In this document: positions 8,209 through 16,518 of the stretch, one piece after another
Layout of the letters: each line of letters begins with the position of its first letter
How positions within the stretch are numbered: position 1 is the stretch's first letter
From: Rhodococcus qingshengii
Lineage (GTDB): Bacteria; Actinomycetota; Actinomycetes; Mycobacteriales; Mycobacteriaceae
DNA: 64,000 nucleotides
Direction: 5' to 3'
Assembly (NCBI RefSeq): GCF_021025955.1
Contig: NZ_JAJNCL010000013.1
Coordinates: 62,001 to 126,000 of the forward strand
Position numbers and translations under genes: made by a program
Notes under the pieces: generated by a model
Told to the model about the DNA's origin: nothing
Databases searched by the model: none
The model's input: the letters and a program-made list of their open reading frames with translations, nothing else

Positions 8209-9237
8209 GTGACTGCAGTCGGTTTGAACGAAGAAGCTGTTTCCGCGTGGATCGCCGAACTGGGGGTCGGCGCCACGACACCACTGACTTTCGAGAGGAT
8301 CGGTAACGGGCAATCGAACCTGACCTACTCCGTGACGGATGCGGGCGGAGGACGGTGGGTACTGCGCAGACCTCCACTGGGAACATTGTTGGCGTCCGCG
8401 CACGACGTCGTTCGCGAGCACCGCATCCTGTCCTCGCTCCAGGGAACCAAGGTGCCGGTTCCGAAGATCCTCGGCATCACGGAAGATCCGGAGATCACGG
8501 ACGCTCCGCTGGTCCTCATGAGCTACATCGACGGCGTTGTGATCGACGGCGTTCCGGTGGCTCAGAAGTTGACCGAGGACGAGCGTCGCGCGGTCGGATT
8601 GGCGATGCCGAAAACCCTCGCAAGCATCCACGGGGTTGACCTTGAAGAGACCGGGCTGGATGACCTGGCGAGCCGCAAGCCCTTTGCCGAGCGTCAGCTC
8701 AAGCGGTGGTCGGCGCAGTGGGAGAAGTCGAAGACCCGCGATGTTCCGGATGTCGACCGATTGGCCGAGATTCTGCACCGAAACATTCCGGAACAGAACG
8801 AAGTGACCTTGGTTCACGGCGACTTCCACCTCAACAACGTCATCACCGATCCGGCCGAGGGGCGCATCGTTGCCGTCGTCGACTGGGAGCTGTGCACGTT
8901 GGGGGAGCCGCTCGCGGATCTCGGCGCGCTACTCGCGTACTGGCCGGAAGCCGGTGACAAGGTTGCCGGCCCGTTCATGGCGTCCACGCTGGAAGGCTTC
9001 CCGAACCGTGACGAGCTGGTCGCTGCCTACGTCGAGGCGACTGGCCGCGACGTGTCAGCGGTCGGATACTGGCACGTACTCGCTCTGTGGAAGCTCTCGA
9101 TCATCGCAGAGGGCGTGCTGCGACGCATTCTCGACGATCCGCGCAACAAGGCCGAGCACGGCGGCCCGACGGTCGCGCTGATCGACGGAATCGTTGCACG
9201 CGCCGTCTTGACGGCAGATCAGCTCGGTCTGAGCTAG
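8209..9237 (+). CDS. Phosphotransferase family protein (APH fold)
   Basis: Aminoglycoside-phosphotransferase-fold protein of the group often found beside acyl-CoA dehydrogenases (342 residues). The nucleotide lysine region is VLRRPPLG, the catalytic loop is LVHGDFHLNNVI (HGD-x4-N) near residue 205, and the metal site is VVDWELCTLGEPLADLG. The substrate in this family is unknown. I chose the GTG at 8209: a TAGCAT -10 element lies at 8196-8201, 7 bases before it, so the mRNA would be leaderless. A GTG at 8161 is in frame and possible. It converges with the thioesterase gene, overlapping by 4 bases. Confidence 0.82.
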   Translation: MTAVGLNEEAVSAWIAELGVGATTPLTFERIGNGQSNLTYSVTDAGGGRWVLRRPPLGTLLASAHDVVREHRILSSLQGTKVPVPKILGITEDPEITDAPLVLMSYIDGVVIDGVPVAQKLTEDERRAVGLAMPKTLASIHGVDLEETGLDDLASRKPFAERQLKRWSAQWEKSKTRDVPDVDRLAEILHRNIPEQNEVTLVHGDFHLNNVITDPAEGRIVAVVDWELCTLGEPLADLGALLAYWPEAGDKVAGPFMASTLEGFPNRDELVAAYVEATGRDVSAVGYWHVLALWKLSIIAEGVLRRILDDPRNKAEHGGPTVALIDGIVARAVLTADQLGLS

Positions 9238-9683
9238 TTTTCGATCAAGGTCCCGGCTGCCGATCTGATGGCGGCCGGGATCTCCACCGGCTTGCGGGTG
9301 TCGGCGTCGACGTAGACGTGGACAAAGCGTCCGCTGGCAGCGGGTTCCCAATTGCCGCCGTCGACCTCGTGGAAAATCGCGAGGGAGTAGACGATGCTCT
9401 TGGTGCCCAGCTTTTCGACGGAGATACCCACCTGCAACTGCTCGGGGAACGACAGTTCGCTCAGGTACCGGCACGACGTCTCGGCGACGACGCCGATAGC
9501 AGGCAGGTTGCGGATGTCGGTTCCCGTGGACGACATCAGCCAGGCGTTGACCGCGGTGTCGAAGTACGAGTAGTAGGTCACGTTGTTGACGTGGCCGTAG
9601 TGATCGTTGTCGTCCCACCGCGTCGGGACGGGCCAGAGGACGGGAAACTCGCTGATCGACGGGGGCATCTGCGCTGTGCTCAC
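9234..9683 (-). CDS. Hotdog-fold acyl-CoA thioesterase
   Basis: A 149-residue 4HBT-type thioesterase. The N-terminal part has the family signature TRWDDNDHYGHVNNVTYYSYFDTA, with the catalytic Asp in the DNDHYGHVNN stretch (about residues 24-33). Such enzymes hydrolyse acyl-CoA esters, for example 4-hydroxybenzoyl-CoA or short- to medium-chain acyl-CoAs. It overlaps the end of the BenE-type transporter gene by 4 bases, so the two form an operon. Confidence 0.87.
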   Translation of the reverse strand: MSTAQMPPSISEFPVLWPVPTRWDDNDHYGHVNNVTYYSYFDTAVNAWLMSSTGTDIRNLPAIGVVAETSCRYLSELSFPEQLQVGISVEKLGTKSIVYSLAIFHEVDGGNWEPAASGRFVHVYVDADTRKPVEIPAAIRSAAGTLIEN

Positions 9684-10918
9684 GGCTTCGACTGTAGTGA
9701 GGACTTTCGCAAGAGTGAGGGCAGGGTGGTGCCCTGCAGGACGGCACGCACGATCAGTCCCACCAACAATGCCCAGAATGCCGAACCGATTCCCAGGATA
9801 CTGACACCGGATGCGGCGATCAGAAACGTGACCACGGCACCTTCACGCTCACTCGCCTCGCTCAGCGCCGAAGTGAGGGCACCGGCCAGTGTCGCCAGGA
9901 GTGCCAGTCCGGCAACAGTTTCCACGACGCCGGCCGGAGCGGCAGCTACCAAGGCGGCCACGGCGGCCGCGCCCGCAGCGAGAACGAGATACGCCCAGCC
10001 TGCGGTGAAGGCAGCGATCCATCGACGTTTGGGATCCGGATGCGCGGTGGGGGCGGCGGCCAGGGCTGCGCTGATTGCCGCAAGGTTGATCGCATGGCCA
10101 CTGGCCGGAGCGCCGACGATGGTGCCGATACCCGTCACGATCATCGACGGTCGCCAGGGAACGGTGTATCCGAACGAATTCATCACCGCCACACCGGGAA
10201 TGTTCTGCGAAGCCATCGTGACGATGTAGAGCGGAACGGCGATGCCGATCATCGCCTGCCAGGTCCACGACGGCGCGGTGAGATCGATGCGGGGGATCAT
10301 TGCGCCGGCGTCGAGCACGCGATCCGACGTGACGAGGCTGATCCCGATCACGATCGCCGCGGTGAGGAACGCGAGCGGAACCGCCCATCGCTTGGAAAAG
10401 CGCTGCGCCGCAAGCCAGACCAGGATGACCGGCGCGACCGCTGCCGGTGCGTCCCGGACGGCGATGATCGGCGCCAGGCACAACGGCATCAGAACTCCGG
10501 CGAGCATTGCCTGCGCGAGGGGCGTCGGGATTGCCGAGATGATCCTTCCGAGCGTCGGCCACAGTCCGGTCAGAACGATCGCGATTCCGACGACGATGAA
10601 TGCTCCGACCGCGGCCGGCCACCCACCCTCGACGGCTCCGGCGCCGGCGAGGAGAGCAGCACCGGGCGTCGACCAGGCGAGGGTGATCGGCATTCGGTAC
10701 CGGCGTGAGAGCCAGAGCATCCCCAACGCTTGGGTCACACACAGAACCAGCAGTCCCGACGCCGCCTCGGTCGCGTCTGCACCGACAGCTGCGAGGCCGG
10801 TGAGCACCACCGCGAACGAACTGGTGAAGCCGACGAGGGCCGTGACGATGCCTGCGCTCATCGGTTGCGAGTTGCTACGAACGGCTTCCGGTTCGGTGGT
10901 ATCTGTGGAGTCCGACAT
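9680..10918 (-). CDS. Benzoate/H+ symporter family transporter (BenE-like)
   Basis: A 412-residue membrane protein with about 12 helices and the BenE family pattern: PMSAGIVTALVGFTSSFAVVLTGL at the N terminus, then LAWSTPGAALLAG near residue 78-90 and SQNIPGVAVMNSFGY near residue 245. Family members import benzoate with protons, but many actinobacterial homologues sit outside benzoate clusters as here, and the substrate is open. It is 36 bases downstream of the lrp-type gene on the same strand and overlaps the thioesterase gene. Confidence 0.85.
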   Translation of the reverse strand: MSDSTDTTEPEAVRSNSQPMSAGIVTALVGFTSSFAVVLTGLAAVGADATEAASGLLVLCVTQALGMLWLSRRYRMPITLAWSTPGAALLAGAGAVEGGWPAAVGAFIVVGIAIVLTGLWPTLGRIISAIPTPLAQAMLAGVLMPLCLAPIIAVRDAPAAVAPVILVWLAAQRFSKRWAVPLAFLTAAIVIGISLVTSDRVLDAGAMIPRIDLTAPSWTWQAMIGIAVPLYIVTMASQNIPGVAVMNSFGYTVPWRPSMIVTGIGTIVGAPASGHAINLAAISAALAAAPTAHPDPKRRWIAAFTAGWAYLVLAAGAAAVAALVAAAPAGVVETVAGLALLATLAGALTSALSEASEREGAVVTFLIAASGVSILGIGSAFWALLVGLIVRAVLQGTTLPSLLRKSSLQSKP

Positions 10919-10954
10919 GGTCAGTGATTCTGCCCGACCCGCTCGAGGCCCGAT

Positions 10955-11428
10955 TTACCTGTCCGGACGGATGGGTGAGGTGACTGCTTTGCCGTAGATG
11001 AGGTGCGTTTGGGCGTGCCAGACTTCGGGATGAGCGGCGAGGTGGTCGATCAATACTCGCTGTAGATGCGCACTGTCGCGGACCGCGACGTGGAGGAAGA
11101 AGTCCTCGGGCCCCGAGACGTTGAAGAGCGCAAGGGTTTCCGGCAACGCGAGCGCGTCGGCTGTGAAGCGGTCGACGAGGTCGCGTCGGTGCGGTCGCAA
11201 TTGCACGGCGATGATCGCCTGCATCGAGCGGCCCACCGCGGCCGGGTCGACAACCGCATGGATACCGCTGATCGTTCCGTTGGCGCGCAGACGTCGTACG
11301 CGCTCGTGGCACGAGGACGTCGCCAAGCCGACACGATCGGCTAAAACCTTGTTGGTGATCGACGCGTCGTTCTGCAATTCGGCCAAAATCTTCCAGTCCA
11401 CCGGATCCAGAGGCTCATTCTTTGTCAT
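10955..11428 (-). CDS. Lrp/AsnC family transcriptional regulator
   Basis: A 157-residue leucine-responsive-protein-type regulator. Residues 7-55 form the winged helix-turn-helix (LDPVDWKILAELQNDASITNKVLA, then LATSSCHERVRRL), and the remainder is the RAM ligand-binding domain. I chose the ATG at 11428 because the protein then begins just before the HTH, as in the family. It diverges from the LysE-type exporter gene over about 100 bases, the usual arrangement of an amino-acid exporter and its Lrp regulator. It could also cotranscribe with the BenE gene. Confidence 0.88.
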   Translation of the reverse strand: MTKNEPLDPVDWKILAELQNDASITNKVLADRVGLATSSCHERVRRLRANGTISGIHAVVDPAAVGRSMQAIIAVQLRPHRRDLVDRFTADALALPETLALFNVSGPEDFFLHVAVRDSAHLQRVLIDHLAAHPEVWHAQTHLIYGKAVTSPIRPDR

Positions 11429-11530
11429 CTGCCGAACTATATCCGGAGTCGTTTTGAAGTTCCCGGATCCAGTTGCACACTCCTGGCATGAACATGTGTC
11501 TCGAATCAGCTCGGGTGTGAGGTATTTCGG

Positions 11531-12154
11531 ATGAGTGTCGGTCAATGGCTTGCTTTCGGCTCCCTGCTATCCATCGTCCTGTTCACGCCGGGACCGGATT
11601 TTGTCCTGATCCTGCGTCATTCTCTGGCAGATCGTCGGACCGGCGCGGTGGTGGCCGCCGGCGTGATCTCCGGGCTCTTCGTTCACACTGCTGCCGCGTC
11701 ACTGGGTCTCTCCGCACTTGTGGCAACACGGCCACAGTTGCTCTCTGCGCTCACATATGCCGGGGCGGCATATCTGACGTGGCTCGGCATCTCCGCGATT
11801 CGAAGTGCTTTCAAGGCCCGCGCCTCGGACGAGGGAATTCCGGCAGCAAAGGAACCGATCGCGGTCGCCACGGCGTTTCGCTACGGCTTCCTCTCGAACT
11901 TGCTGAACCCGAAGGCGCTGTTGTTCTTTCTCGGGCTACTCCCACAATTCATCGAGCCGGGTGAAGGCGCAGGGCTGCGGACACTGATGTTGGCGGGAGC
12001 GACGGTGGTCGCCGCGGCGTTGTGGTGGGCGATCGTGGTGGTGATGGCGGCCGGAGCCGGCAAGAAGCTGCGTCGTCCTGGCGTCGGCAAGCGCATCGAT
12101 GTCGTGACTGGAGTGTTGTTGGTGTGTCTCGGTGCCTTCTTCGGGGTTGCGTGA
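11531..12154 (+). CDS. LysE family amino-acid exporter
   Basis: A 207-residue membrane protein with six predicted helices and the LysE/RhtB signature FTPGPDFVLILRHSLADRR near residue 18-36, plus FLSNLLNPKALLFFLGLLPQF in the second half. The family exports amino acids or their derivatives. It is divergent from the Lrp-type regulator at 10955-11428, which probably controls it in response to the exported amino acid. Confidence 0.9.
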   Translation: MSVGQWLAFGSLLSIVLFTPGPDFVLILRHSLADRRTGAVVAAGVISGLFVHTAAASLGLSALVATRPQLLSALTYAGAAYLTWLGISAIRSAFKARASDEGIPAAKEPIAVATAFRYGFLSNLLNPKALLFFLGLLPQFIEPGEGAGLRTLMLAGATVVAAALWWAIVVVMAAGAGKKLRRPGVGKRIDVVTGVLLVCLGAFFGVA

Positions 12155-12176
12155 GAGGTCGTGTCAGGATGAGCTC

Positions 12177-13013
12177 ATGACACTTCCCGTGCTGATCGAC
12201 GTCGAAGAACTGTCCGCTCTCATCGAGGCCGGCGCTGCGCCGCGATTGCTCGATGTCCGATGGGCGCTGGGTGATTCGAACGGCGAGCAGCATTTTCGCG
12301 ACGGCCATATTCCCGGCGCGGTATTCGTGAACCTCGACGAGGAACTTGCCTCGCCGCCGTCGACGGACAAGGGAAGGCATCCGCTGCCGAGTCTCGAAGA
12401 CCTGCAGGAGGCTGCGCGTCGTTGGGGAATCGACGACGGTGATTCGGTGGTGCTTTACGACGCCACCGGCAACACGGCCGCTGCCCGTGGTTGGTGGCTG
12501 CTGCGGTGGGCCGGGCTCTCGGATGTCCGACTGCTCGACGGCGGGCTACAGGCCTGGGAGTCCGCGGGACTGCCGTTGGCGGCCGGAATCGGTGAGTCGG
12601 TCACTCCGGGCAACGTGACTTTCACCGGAGGCAACATGCCGACTGTCGACATCGACGGCGTCGGCAACTGGACGAGCGAGGGCGGTGTCCTTCTCGACGC
12701 CCGAGCCGGGGAGCGGTACCGCGGACAGGTCGAGCCGATGGATCCCGTCGCAGGGCACATCCCCGGTGCGGTGAACGCGCCGACCGCCGAGAACATCACC
12801 GGCGACGGGCGGTTCCTGGATGCGGCCCACCTGCGTGAGCGATTCGCCGGACTGGGCGTCGGAGACAAGGTGGCGGTGTACTGCGGATCCGGAGTGACTG
12901 CAGCGCACGAGATTGCGGCGCTCACGATCGCAGGTTACGACGCGACGCTGTTCGCGGGCTCGTGGTCACAGTGGTCGAACGACAGCACTCGCGCCGTCGA
13001 AACCGGAGCCTGA
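12177..13013 (+). CDS. sseA: Sulfurtransferase (tandem rhodanese domains)
   Basis: Thiosulfate or 3-mercaptopyruvate sulfurtransferase of 278 residues. An inactive N-terminal rhodanese domain (LLDVRWALGDSNG, YDATGNTAAARGWWLLR) is followed by a catalytic domain with the active-site loop VYCGSGVTAAHE; the persulfide cysteine is in CGSGVTA near residue 236. This loop is closer to the mercaptopyruvate type (CGSGVTA) than to CRKGVTA thiosulfate types. Start chosen at ATG 12177, which gives the normal N terminus. It overlaps no neighbour but begins 22 bases after the LysE gene and may be cotranscribed with it. Confidence 0.9.
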   Translation: MTLPVLIDVEELSALIEAGAAPRLLDVRWALGDSNGEQHFRDGHIPGAVFVNLDEELASPPSTDKGRHPLPSLEDLQEAARRWGIDDGDSVVLYDATGNTAAARGWWLLRWAGLSDVRLLDGGLQAWESAGLPLAAGIGESVTPGNVTFTGGNMPTVDIDGVGNWTSEGGVLLDARAGERYRGQVEPMDPVAGHIPGAVNAPTAENITGDGRFLDAAHLRERFAGLGVGDKVAVYCGSGVTAAHEIAALTIAGYDATLFAGSWSQWSNDSTRAVETGA

Positions 13014-13014
13014 G

Positions 13015-13205
13015 TCAGCTCTTGGTGCGATCGATGAAGGACGGCACGAGGAACCACAGGCCGTGAACATGATCGCGGCGCACGGTGCCAGACAGCGGGC
13101 GCCATCAGGAACCCGAACGAGATGGCCACAAGTATCACGGTCATCAAGTGGTTGCGTGAAGTTTCGCGCCAGTTGTTGAGGCGGAGTCTCCCCGGTCTCG
13201 TTCAC
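13015..13205 (-). pseudogene. Possible decayed small membrane protein gene
   Basis: No single frame covers this stretch, but three short minus-strand segments join into a plausible peptide: an N-terminal part from GTG 13205 (NETGETPPQ), a hydrophobic helix in a second frame (LMTVILVAISFGFLMAPAVWH) and a C-terminal part in a third frame (HGLWFLVPSFIDRTKS, stop at 13015). Each frame change would need one small indel. This may be a broken single-span membrane protein gene or coincidence. I found no family for it. Confidence 0.3.
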
Positions 13206-13217
13206 TGTGGCGTGGTC

Positions 13218-14036
13218 CTAGGCCCGTGAGTATTCCGATGCTCGGTGGATCTGCTCCGCGCTCGGACGCACGCCGGTGTAGAGAACGAACTGCTCGGCCG
13301 CCTGCAGAGCGATGACCGACGCTCCCGTGATCGCCGTCTTGCCAAGTTCGGTGGCCAACGCGATCAGAGGAGTGTTCGCGGGCATCGCGACGACGTCGAA
13401 GACAACTTCCGCTGCGCGAACTGCTTTTTCGGGGAACGACAGTGCATCGGCTTCAGCGCCGCCGGACATTCCGATCGGGGTCGCATTGATCAGCACACCG
13501 GGACGAAGCGCACCGAGTTCGGCCTGCCAGTCGAAGCCGTACTGCTCGGCGAGCGCCGACCCTACTTCCTGGTTTCGGGCGATCACGGTGACGTCGGTGA
13601 ATCCGGTGTCGCGTACCGCGGCGACGACTGCTTTTGCCATGCCGCCGCTGCCGGCGACAGCGACGGACAGGCTCGTATCGACGTCGTTGTCACGCAGCAG
13701 ATCGGCCACCGCCTGATAGTCGGTGTTGTAGGCGTGCAGCACTCCGGACTCGTTGACGATCGTGTTGACGGAGTCGATGGCGATGGCCGAATCGTGCATG
13801 ACGTCGATGTGCTCGATGACCTGTTCCTTGAACGGCATCGACACCCCACAGCCTCGAATCCCGAGTGCTCGTATGCCGCCGATCGCTGCGGGTACGTCTT
13901 CGGTCGTGAAGGCTTTGTAGACGAAGTTCAGGCCCAATTCCTCGTAGAGGTAATTGTGAAACCTGGTGCCGATGTTGCTCGGTCGCCCGGAGAGCGACAT
14001 GCACAGGAGCGTGTCCTTGTTGAGGTCGACGGTCAT
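13218..14036 (-). CDS. Shikimate dehydrogenase-like oxidoreductase
   Basis: A 272-residue member of the AroE family, which reduces 3-dehydroshikimate with NADPH or handles related substrates such as quinate. The catalytic lysine is in GVSMPFKEQ (Lys about 70), the partner aspartate in NTDY, the nucleotide loop is GSGGMAKAVVAA, and NATPIGM is the usual AroE segment. The substrate-carboxylate motif normally read as HSxSP-x2-HN is altered to SNIGTRFHN here, so it may not be the housekeeping AroE. Start at ATG 14036 places this motif near residue 20 as usual. It diverges from the molybdopterin enzyme gene. Confidence 0.85.
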   Translation of the reverse strand: MTVDLNKDTLLCMSLSGRPSNIGTRFHNYLYEELGLNFVYKAFTTEDVPAAIGGIRALGIRGCGVSMPFKEQVIEHIDVMHDSAIAIDSVNTIVNESGVLHAYNTDYQAVADLLRDNDVDTSLSVAVAGSGGMAKAVVAAVRDTGFTDVTVIARNQEVGSALAEQYGFDWQAELGALRPGVLINATPIGMSGGAEADALSFPEKAVRAAEVVFDVVAMPANTPLIALATELGKTAITGASVIALQAAEQFVLYTGVRPSAEQIHRASEYSRA

Positions 14037-14163
14037 CGTTCCCACTCTAATCGCGAGTCCGGAGTAGTTCTTGATGGAGGAGTGCACCCATCCGGACGTC
14101 GCGCAGCGCCGAATGCCGGGTACCCGATCGAAGCACCACTCGCACCGACAGAGCCGAGACGAC

Positions 14164-15738
14164 ATGGTCACACAGAACATCGACGAGCACCCGAGCACCG
14201 AATCTCGCCCACCGCGTCGTAGGTGGGCAGCACACGCGATCTCCGGAGTGTTGGCCGCGGCTGTCGTCCTGGGCGTCGGTGAACTGGTGGCGCTGCCGAT
14301 CAACCCGGACGCGTCACCCTTCTACGCCGTCGGTGCAACCACCGTCGACCGAACGCCGGCGTGGGCTCGCGAATTCGCGATCGACACCTTCGGTACCAAC
14401 GACAAGCCGGCGCTGTTCATCGGAATGTCGATCTTGATAGTTCTGCTCGGCGTGGTGGCCGGGCTCCTGGAACGGCGACGCCGCCCGATCGGCAGCCTCA
14501 TCCTCGTTCTGCTCGGTGCGGTTGGCGTGTATGCGGCGTTGCAACGCCCGACCGCCGACGCGATGTACGTGTTCCCGACCCTGGTCGGCGTGGTCGCGGG
14601 TGTCGCGACTCTGCGGTTGCTGATCACGCAACTGGAGGTGCCGCTCTCGCCGGGCGTCGCCGACTCGTGGTTGCCTCGTCGCCAGTTCCTTCTGCTGGCA
14701 GGTGCGGCGTTGGCAGTGGCTGCGGCAGCGGGCGCAGCCGGAAAGTTCGTGGGGCAGAGAATCGCCGGCGCAGTGGCGAATCGTGAAGACTTCGTCGTAC
14801 CCACCGCCGCTGAACCGGCGCCGCCGATTCCGGCGGGTGCGGACATCGGGATTGAGGGTGCGTCGACGTACATCACGCCTAACGACGACTTCTATCGAAT
14901 CGACACCGCGCTCCTGGTTCCGCAGCTGACGACGGATTCGTGGGAACTTCGGATTCACGGAATGGTGGACCGCGAGATGACGTTGTCGTTCGACGACCTG
15001 GTTGCGCGAACGCCGATCGAACGAGTGATCACGCTGACCTGCGTTTCCAACGAGGTCGGTGGTGTTCTGGCCGGGAATGCGAAGTGGATCGGTTACCCCA
15101 TGAAGGATCTGCTCGACGAAGTCGGTGTCCATCCCGACGCCGACATGCTCCTGTCGACCAGCGTCGACGGCTTCACGGTTGGCACCCCAGTCGAGATAGT
15201 CACCGACGGCCGTGACGCGATCCTCGCCGTGGCGATGAACGGTGAGCCGTTGCCGTTCGAGCACGGTTATCCCGTTCGGCAGGTGGTTCCGGGGCTGTAC
15301 GGTTTCGTATCCGCCACCAAGTGGGTGACGGAGTGGGAGTTGACGCGTTTCGACAAGGTCGAGGCCTATTGGACCCAGCGCGGGTGGGGTGCGCAGGCAC
15401 CGATCAAGACGTCCTCGCGTATCGAGGCCCCGGCAGCTTTGGCCCCCATCGAGCCAGGACAGGTGCTTGTGGCGGGAACTGCCTGGGCTCAACATCGCGG
15501 GATCGAGAAGGTCGAGGTTCGTGTCGACAACGGTGAATGGCAACCGGCGACGCTGGCGCAGGAGTACTCGATCGACACGTGGCGTCAATGGTCCTGGATG
15601 TGGGATGCGGGCTCAGGCTTGCACACGGTGCAGGTCAGAGCGACGGACTTGGACGGGAATGTTCAGGTGGAAGAGCGCACTCCGCCGATTCCCGGTGGAG
15701 CCACTGGATGGCACACCAGGTCGTTCACAGTGAAGTGA
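14164..15738 (+). CDS. Membrane-anchored sulfite-oxidase-family molybdopterin enzyme
   Basis: A 524-residue protein with an N-terminal membrane part and an exported catalytic part. Hydrophobic helices lie at about 22-45, 82-102, 110-127 and 134-157; residues 171-190 read PRRQFLLLAGAALAVAAAAG, a twin-arginine export signal (Arg172-Arg173) that would be the fifth helix. The molybdopterin domain has the metal-binding cysteine in TLTCVSNEVGG, and the C terminus is a Mo-co dimerisation-type domain (VEVRVDNGEW, then TVQVRATDLDG). It probably acts outside the membrane in an oxidation or reduction with unknown substrate. Start ATG 14164 was preferred to an earlier in-frame ATG at 14071, which would overlap the divergent promoter region. 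Confidence 0.85.
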   Translation: MVTQNIDEHPSTESRPPRRRWAAHAISGVLAAAVVLGVGELVALPINPDASPFYAVGATTVDRTPAWAREFAIDTFGTNDKPALFIGMSILIVLLGVVAGLLERRRRPIGSLILVLLGAVGVYAALQRPTADAMYVFPTLVGVVAGVATLRLLITQLEVPLSPGVADSWLPRRQFLLLAGAALAVAAAAGAAGKFVGQRIAGAVANREDFVVPTAAEPAPPIPAGADIGIEGASTYITPNDDFYRIDTALLVPQLTTDSWELRIHGMVDREMTLSFDDLVARTPIERVITLTCVSNEVGGVLAGNAKWIGYPMKDLLDEVGVHPDADMLLSTSVDGFTVGTPVEIVTDGRDAILAVAMNGEPLPFEHGYPVRQVVPGLYGFVSATKWVTEWELTRFDKVEAYWTQRGWGAQAPIKTSSRIEAPAALAPIEPGQVLVAGTAWAQHRGIEKVEVRVDNGEWQPATLAQEYSIDTWRQWSWMWDAGSGLHTVQVRATDLDGNVQVEERTPPIPGGATGWHTRSFTVK

Positions 15739-16360
15739 CGGGGAAATCCGAATGGGGTTCGGTATATAGACGAACGACTCGCTGAGCCATCCATCCGGCG
15801 ATCAGGGTTCGCAGGCCGAAGTCGAAGGTGTCGTCGGTTCGCAGTGGGGTCGTAGCCTCGCGCGTGATCTCGCTCGGGTTGGAGGATTGGGTCCACGCGA
15901 CGTCAGGCGTCGACAGTTTCACGACTGATCCGAGAACCAGACTGTCGAGTGTGGAAATTGCGTGACGAGTGTCAGTCGGATCGAATCCTCCGTCCGAAAA
16001 TGCTTGAACCAGTGCAGTATCGATTGCGAAGGCCGCCTCGGTGCGGACGCTTCGTGTCATGAGCAGCGGGATGAGACGCCAGTGCTCGACCGCAGCGCGG
16101 CGATAGGCCCACCCCCACGCGCTGATCCGCTCGCTCCAGCCTGCGGGTGGTTCGGGGACCGAGATCGACGACATCACGCGGATGCGCATGAGTTCGACGA
16201 TCTCGGATCGACCCGAAACGTGTGTGTAGAGCGAAGACGGAGTCACGTTCAATTGCTTGGCGATCCCGGGCATGGTGAAGTCGCCGGTCGCGTCGACAGC
16301 ATCCAGGGCCGCGTCGGTGATGTTTCCCGTGGACAGTATCGGCTGGGTGGGACGCGGCAT
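15725..16360 (-). CDS. TetR family transcriptional regulator
   Basis: A 211-residue repressor: an N-terminal HTH (ITDAALDAVDATGDFTMPGIAKQLNVTPSSLYTHV, about residues 13-48), then a TetR_C-type ligand domain. The ATG at 16360 has AGGAGA 6 bases upstream and is preferred to an upstream in-frame start. It diverges from the amidohydrolase gene at 16519, and a perfect inverted repeat sits on that gene's promoter, so it most likely represses it. Its 3' end overlaps the convergent molybdopterin gene by 14 bases. Confidence 0.88.
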   Translation of the reverse strand: MPRPTQPILSTGNITDAALDAVDATGDFTMPGIAKQLNVTPSSLYTHVSGRSEIVELMRIRVMSSISVPEPPAGWSERISAWGWAYRRAAVEHWRLIPLLMTRSVRTEAAFAIDTALVQAFSDGGFDPTDTRHAISTLDSLVLGSVVKLSTPDVAWTQSSNPSEITREATTPLRTDDTFDFGLRTLIAGWMAQRVVRLYTEPHSDFPVTSL

Positions 16361-16420
16361 CGATTCTCCTGGTGAGGGATTCGTCGGCAATCTCGGATTA
16401 GATCGATTGATGACAACTCC

Positions 16421-16468
16421 TTGATTTCAGGAGCCGATATGCATCATACTAACCGAACCCTATTCGGT
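16421..16468 (+). promoter_or_regulatory. Promoter of the amidohydrolase gene with TetR operator
   Basis: TTGATT (16421-16426) and CATACT (16445-16450) are spaced by 18 bases. The inverted repeat ACCGAA-N5-TTCGGT (16452-16468) starts one base after the -10 box, where a bound repressor would block transcription start. The TetR gene at 15725-16360 is the obvious candidate to bind it. Confidence 0.65.
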
Positions 16469-16518
16469 ATGTCGGCGGAATCTTCCGGCGATCGGTACAC
16501 GTCGGAGGAACATTCAAT

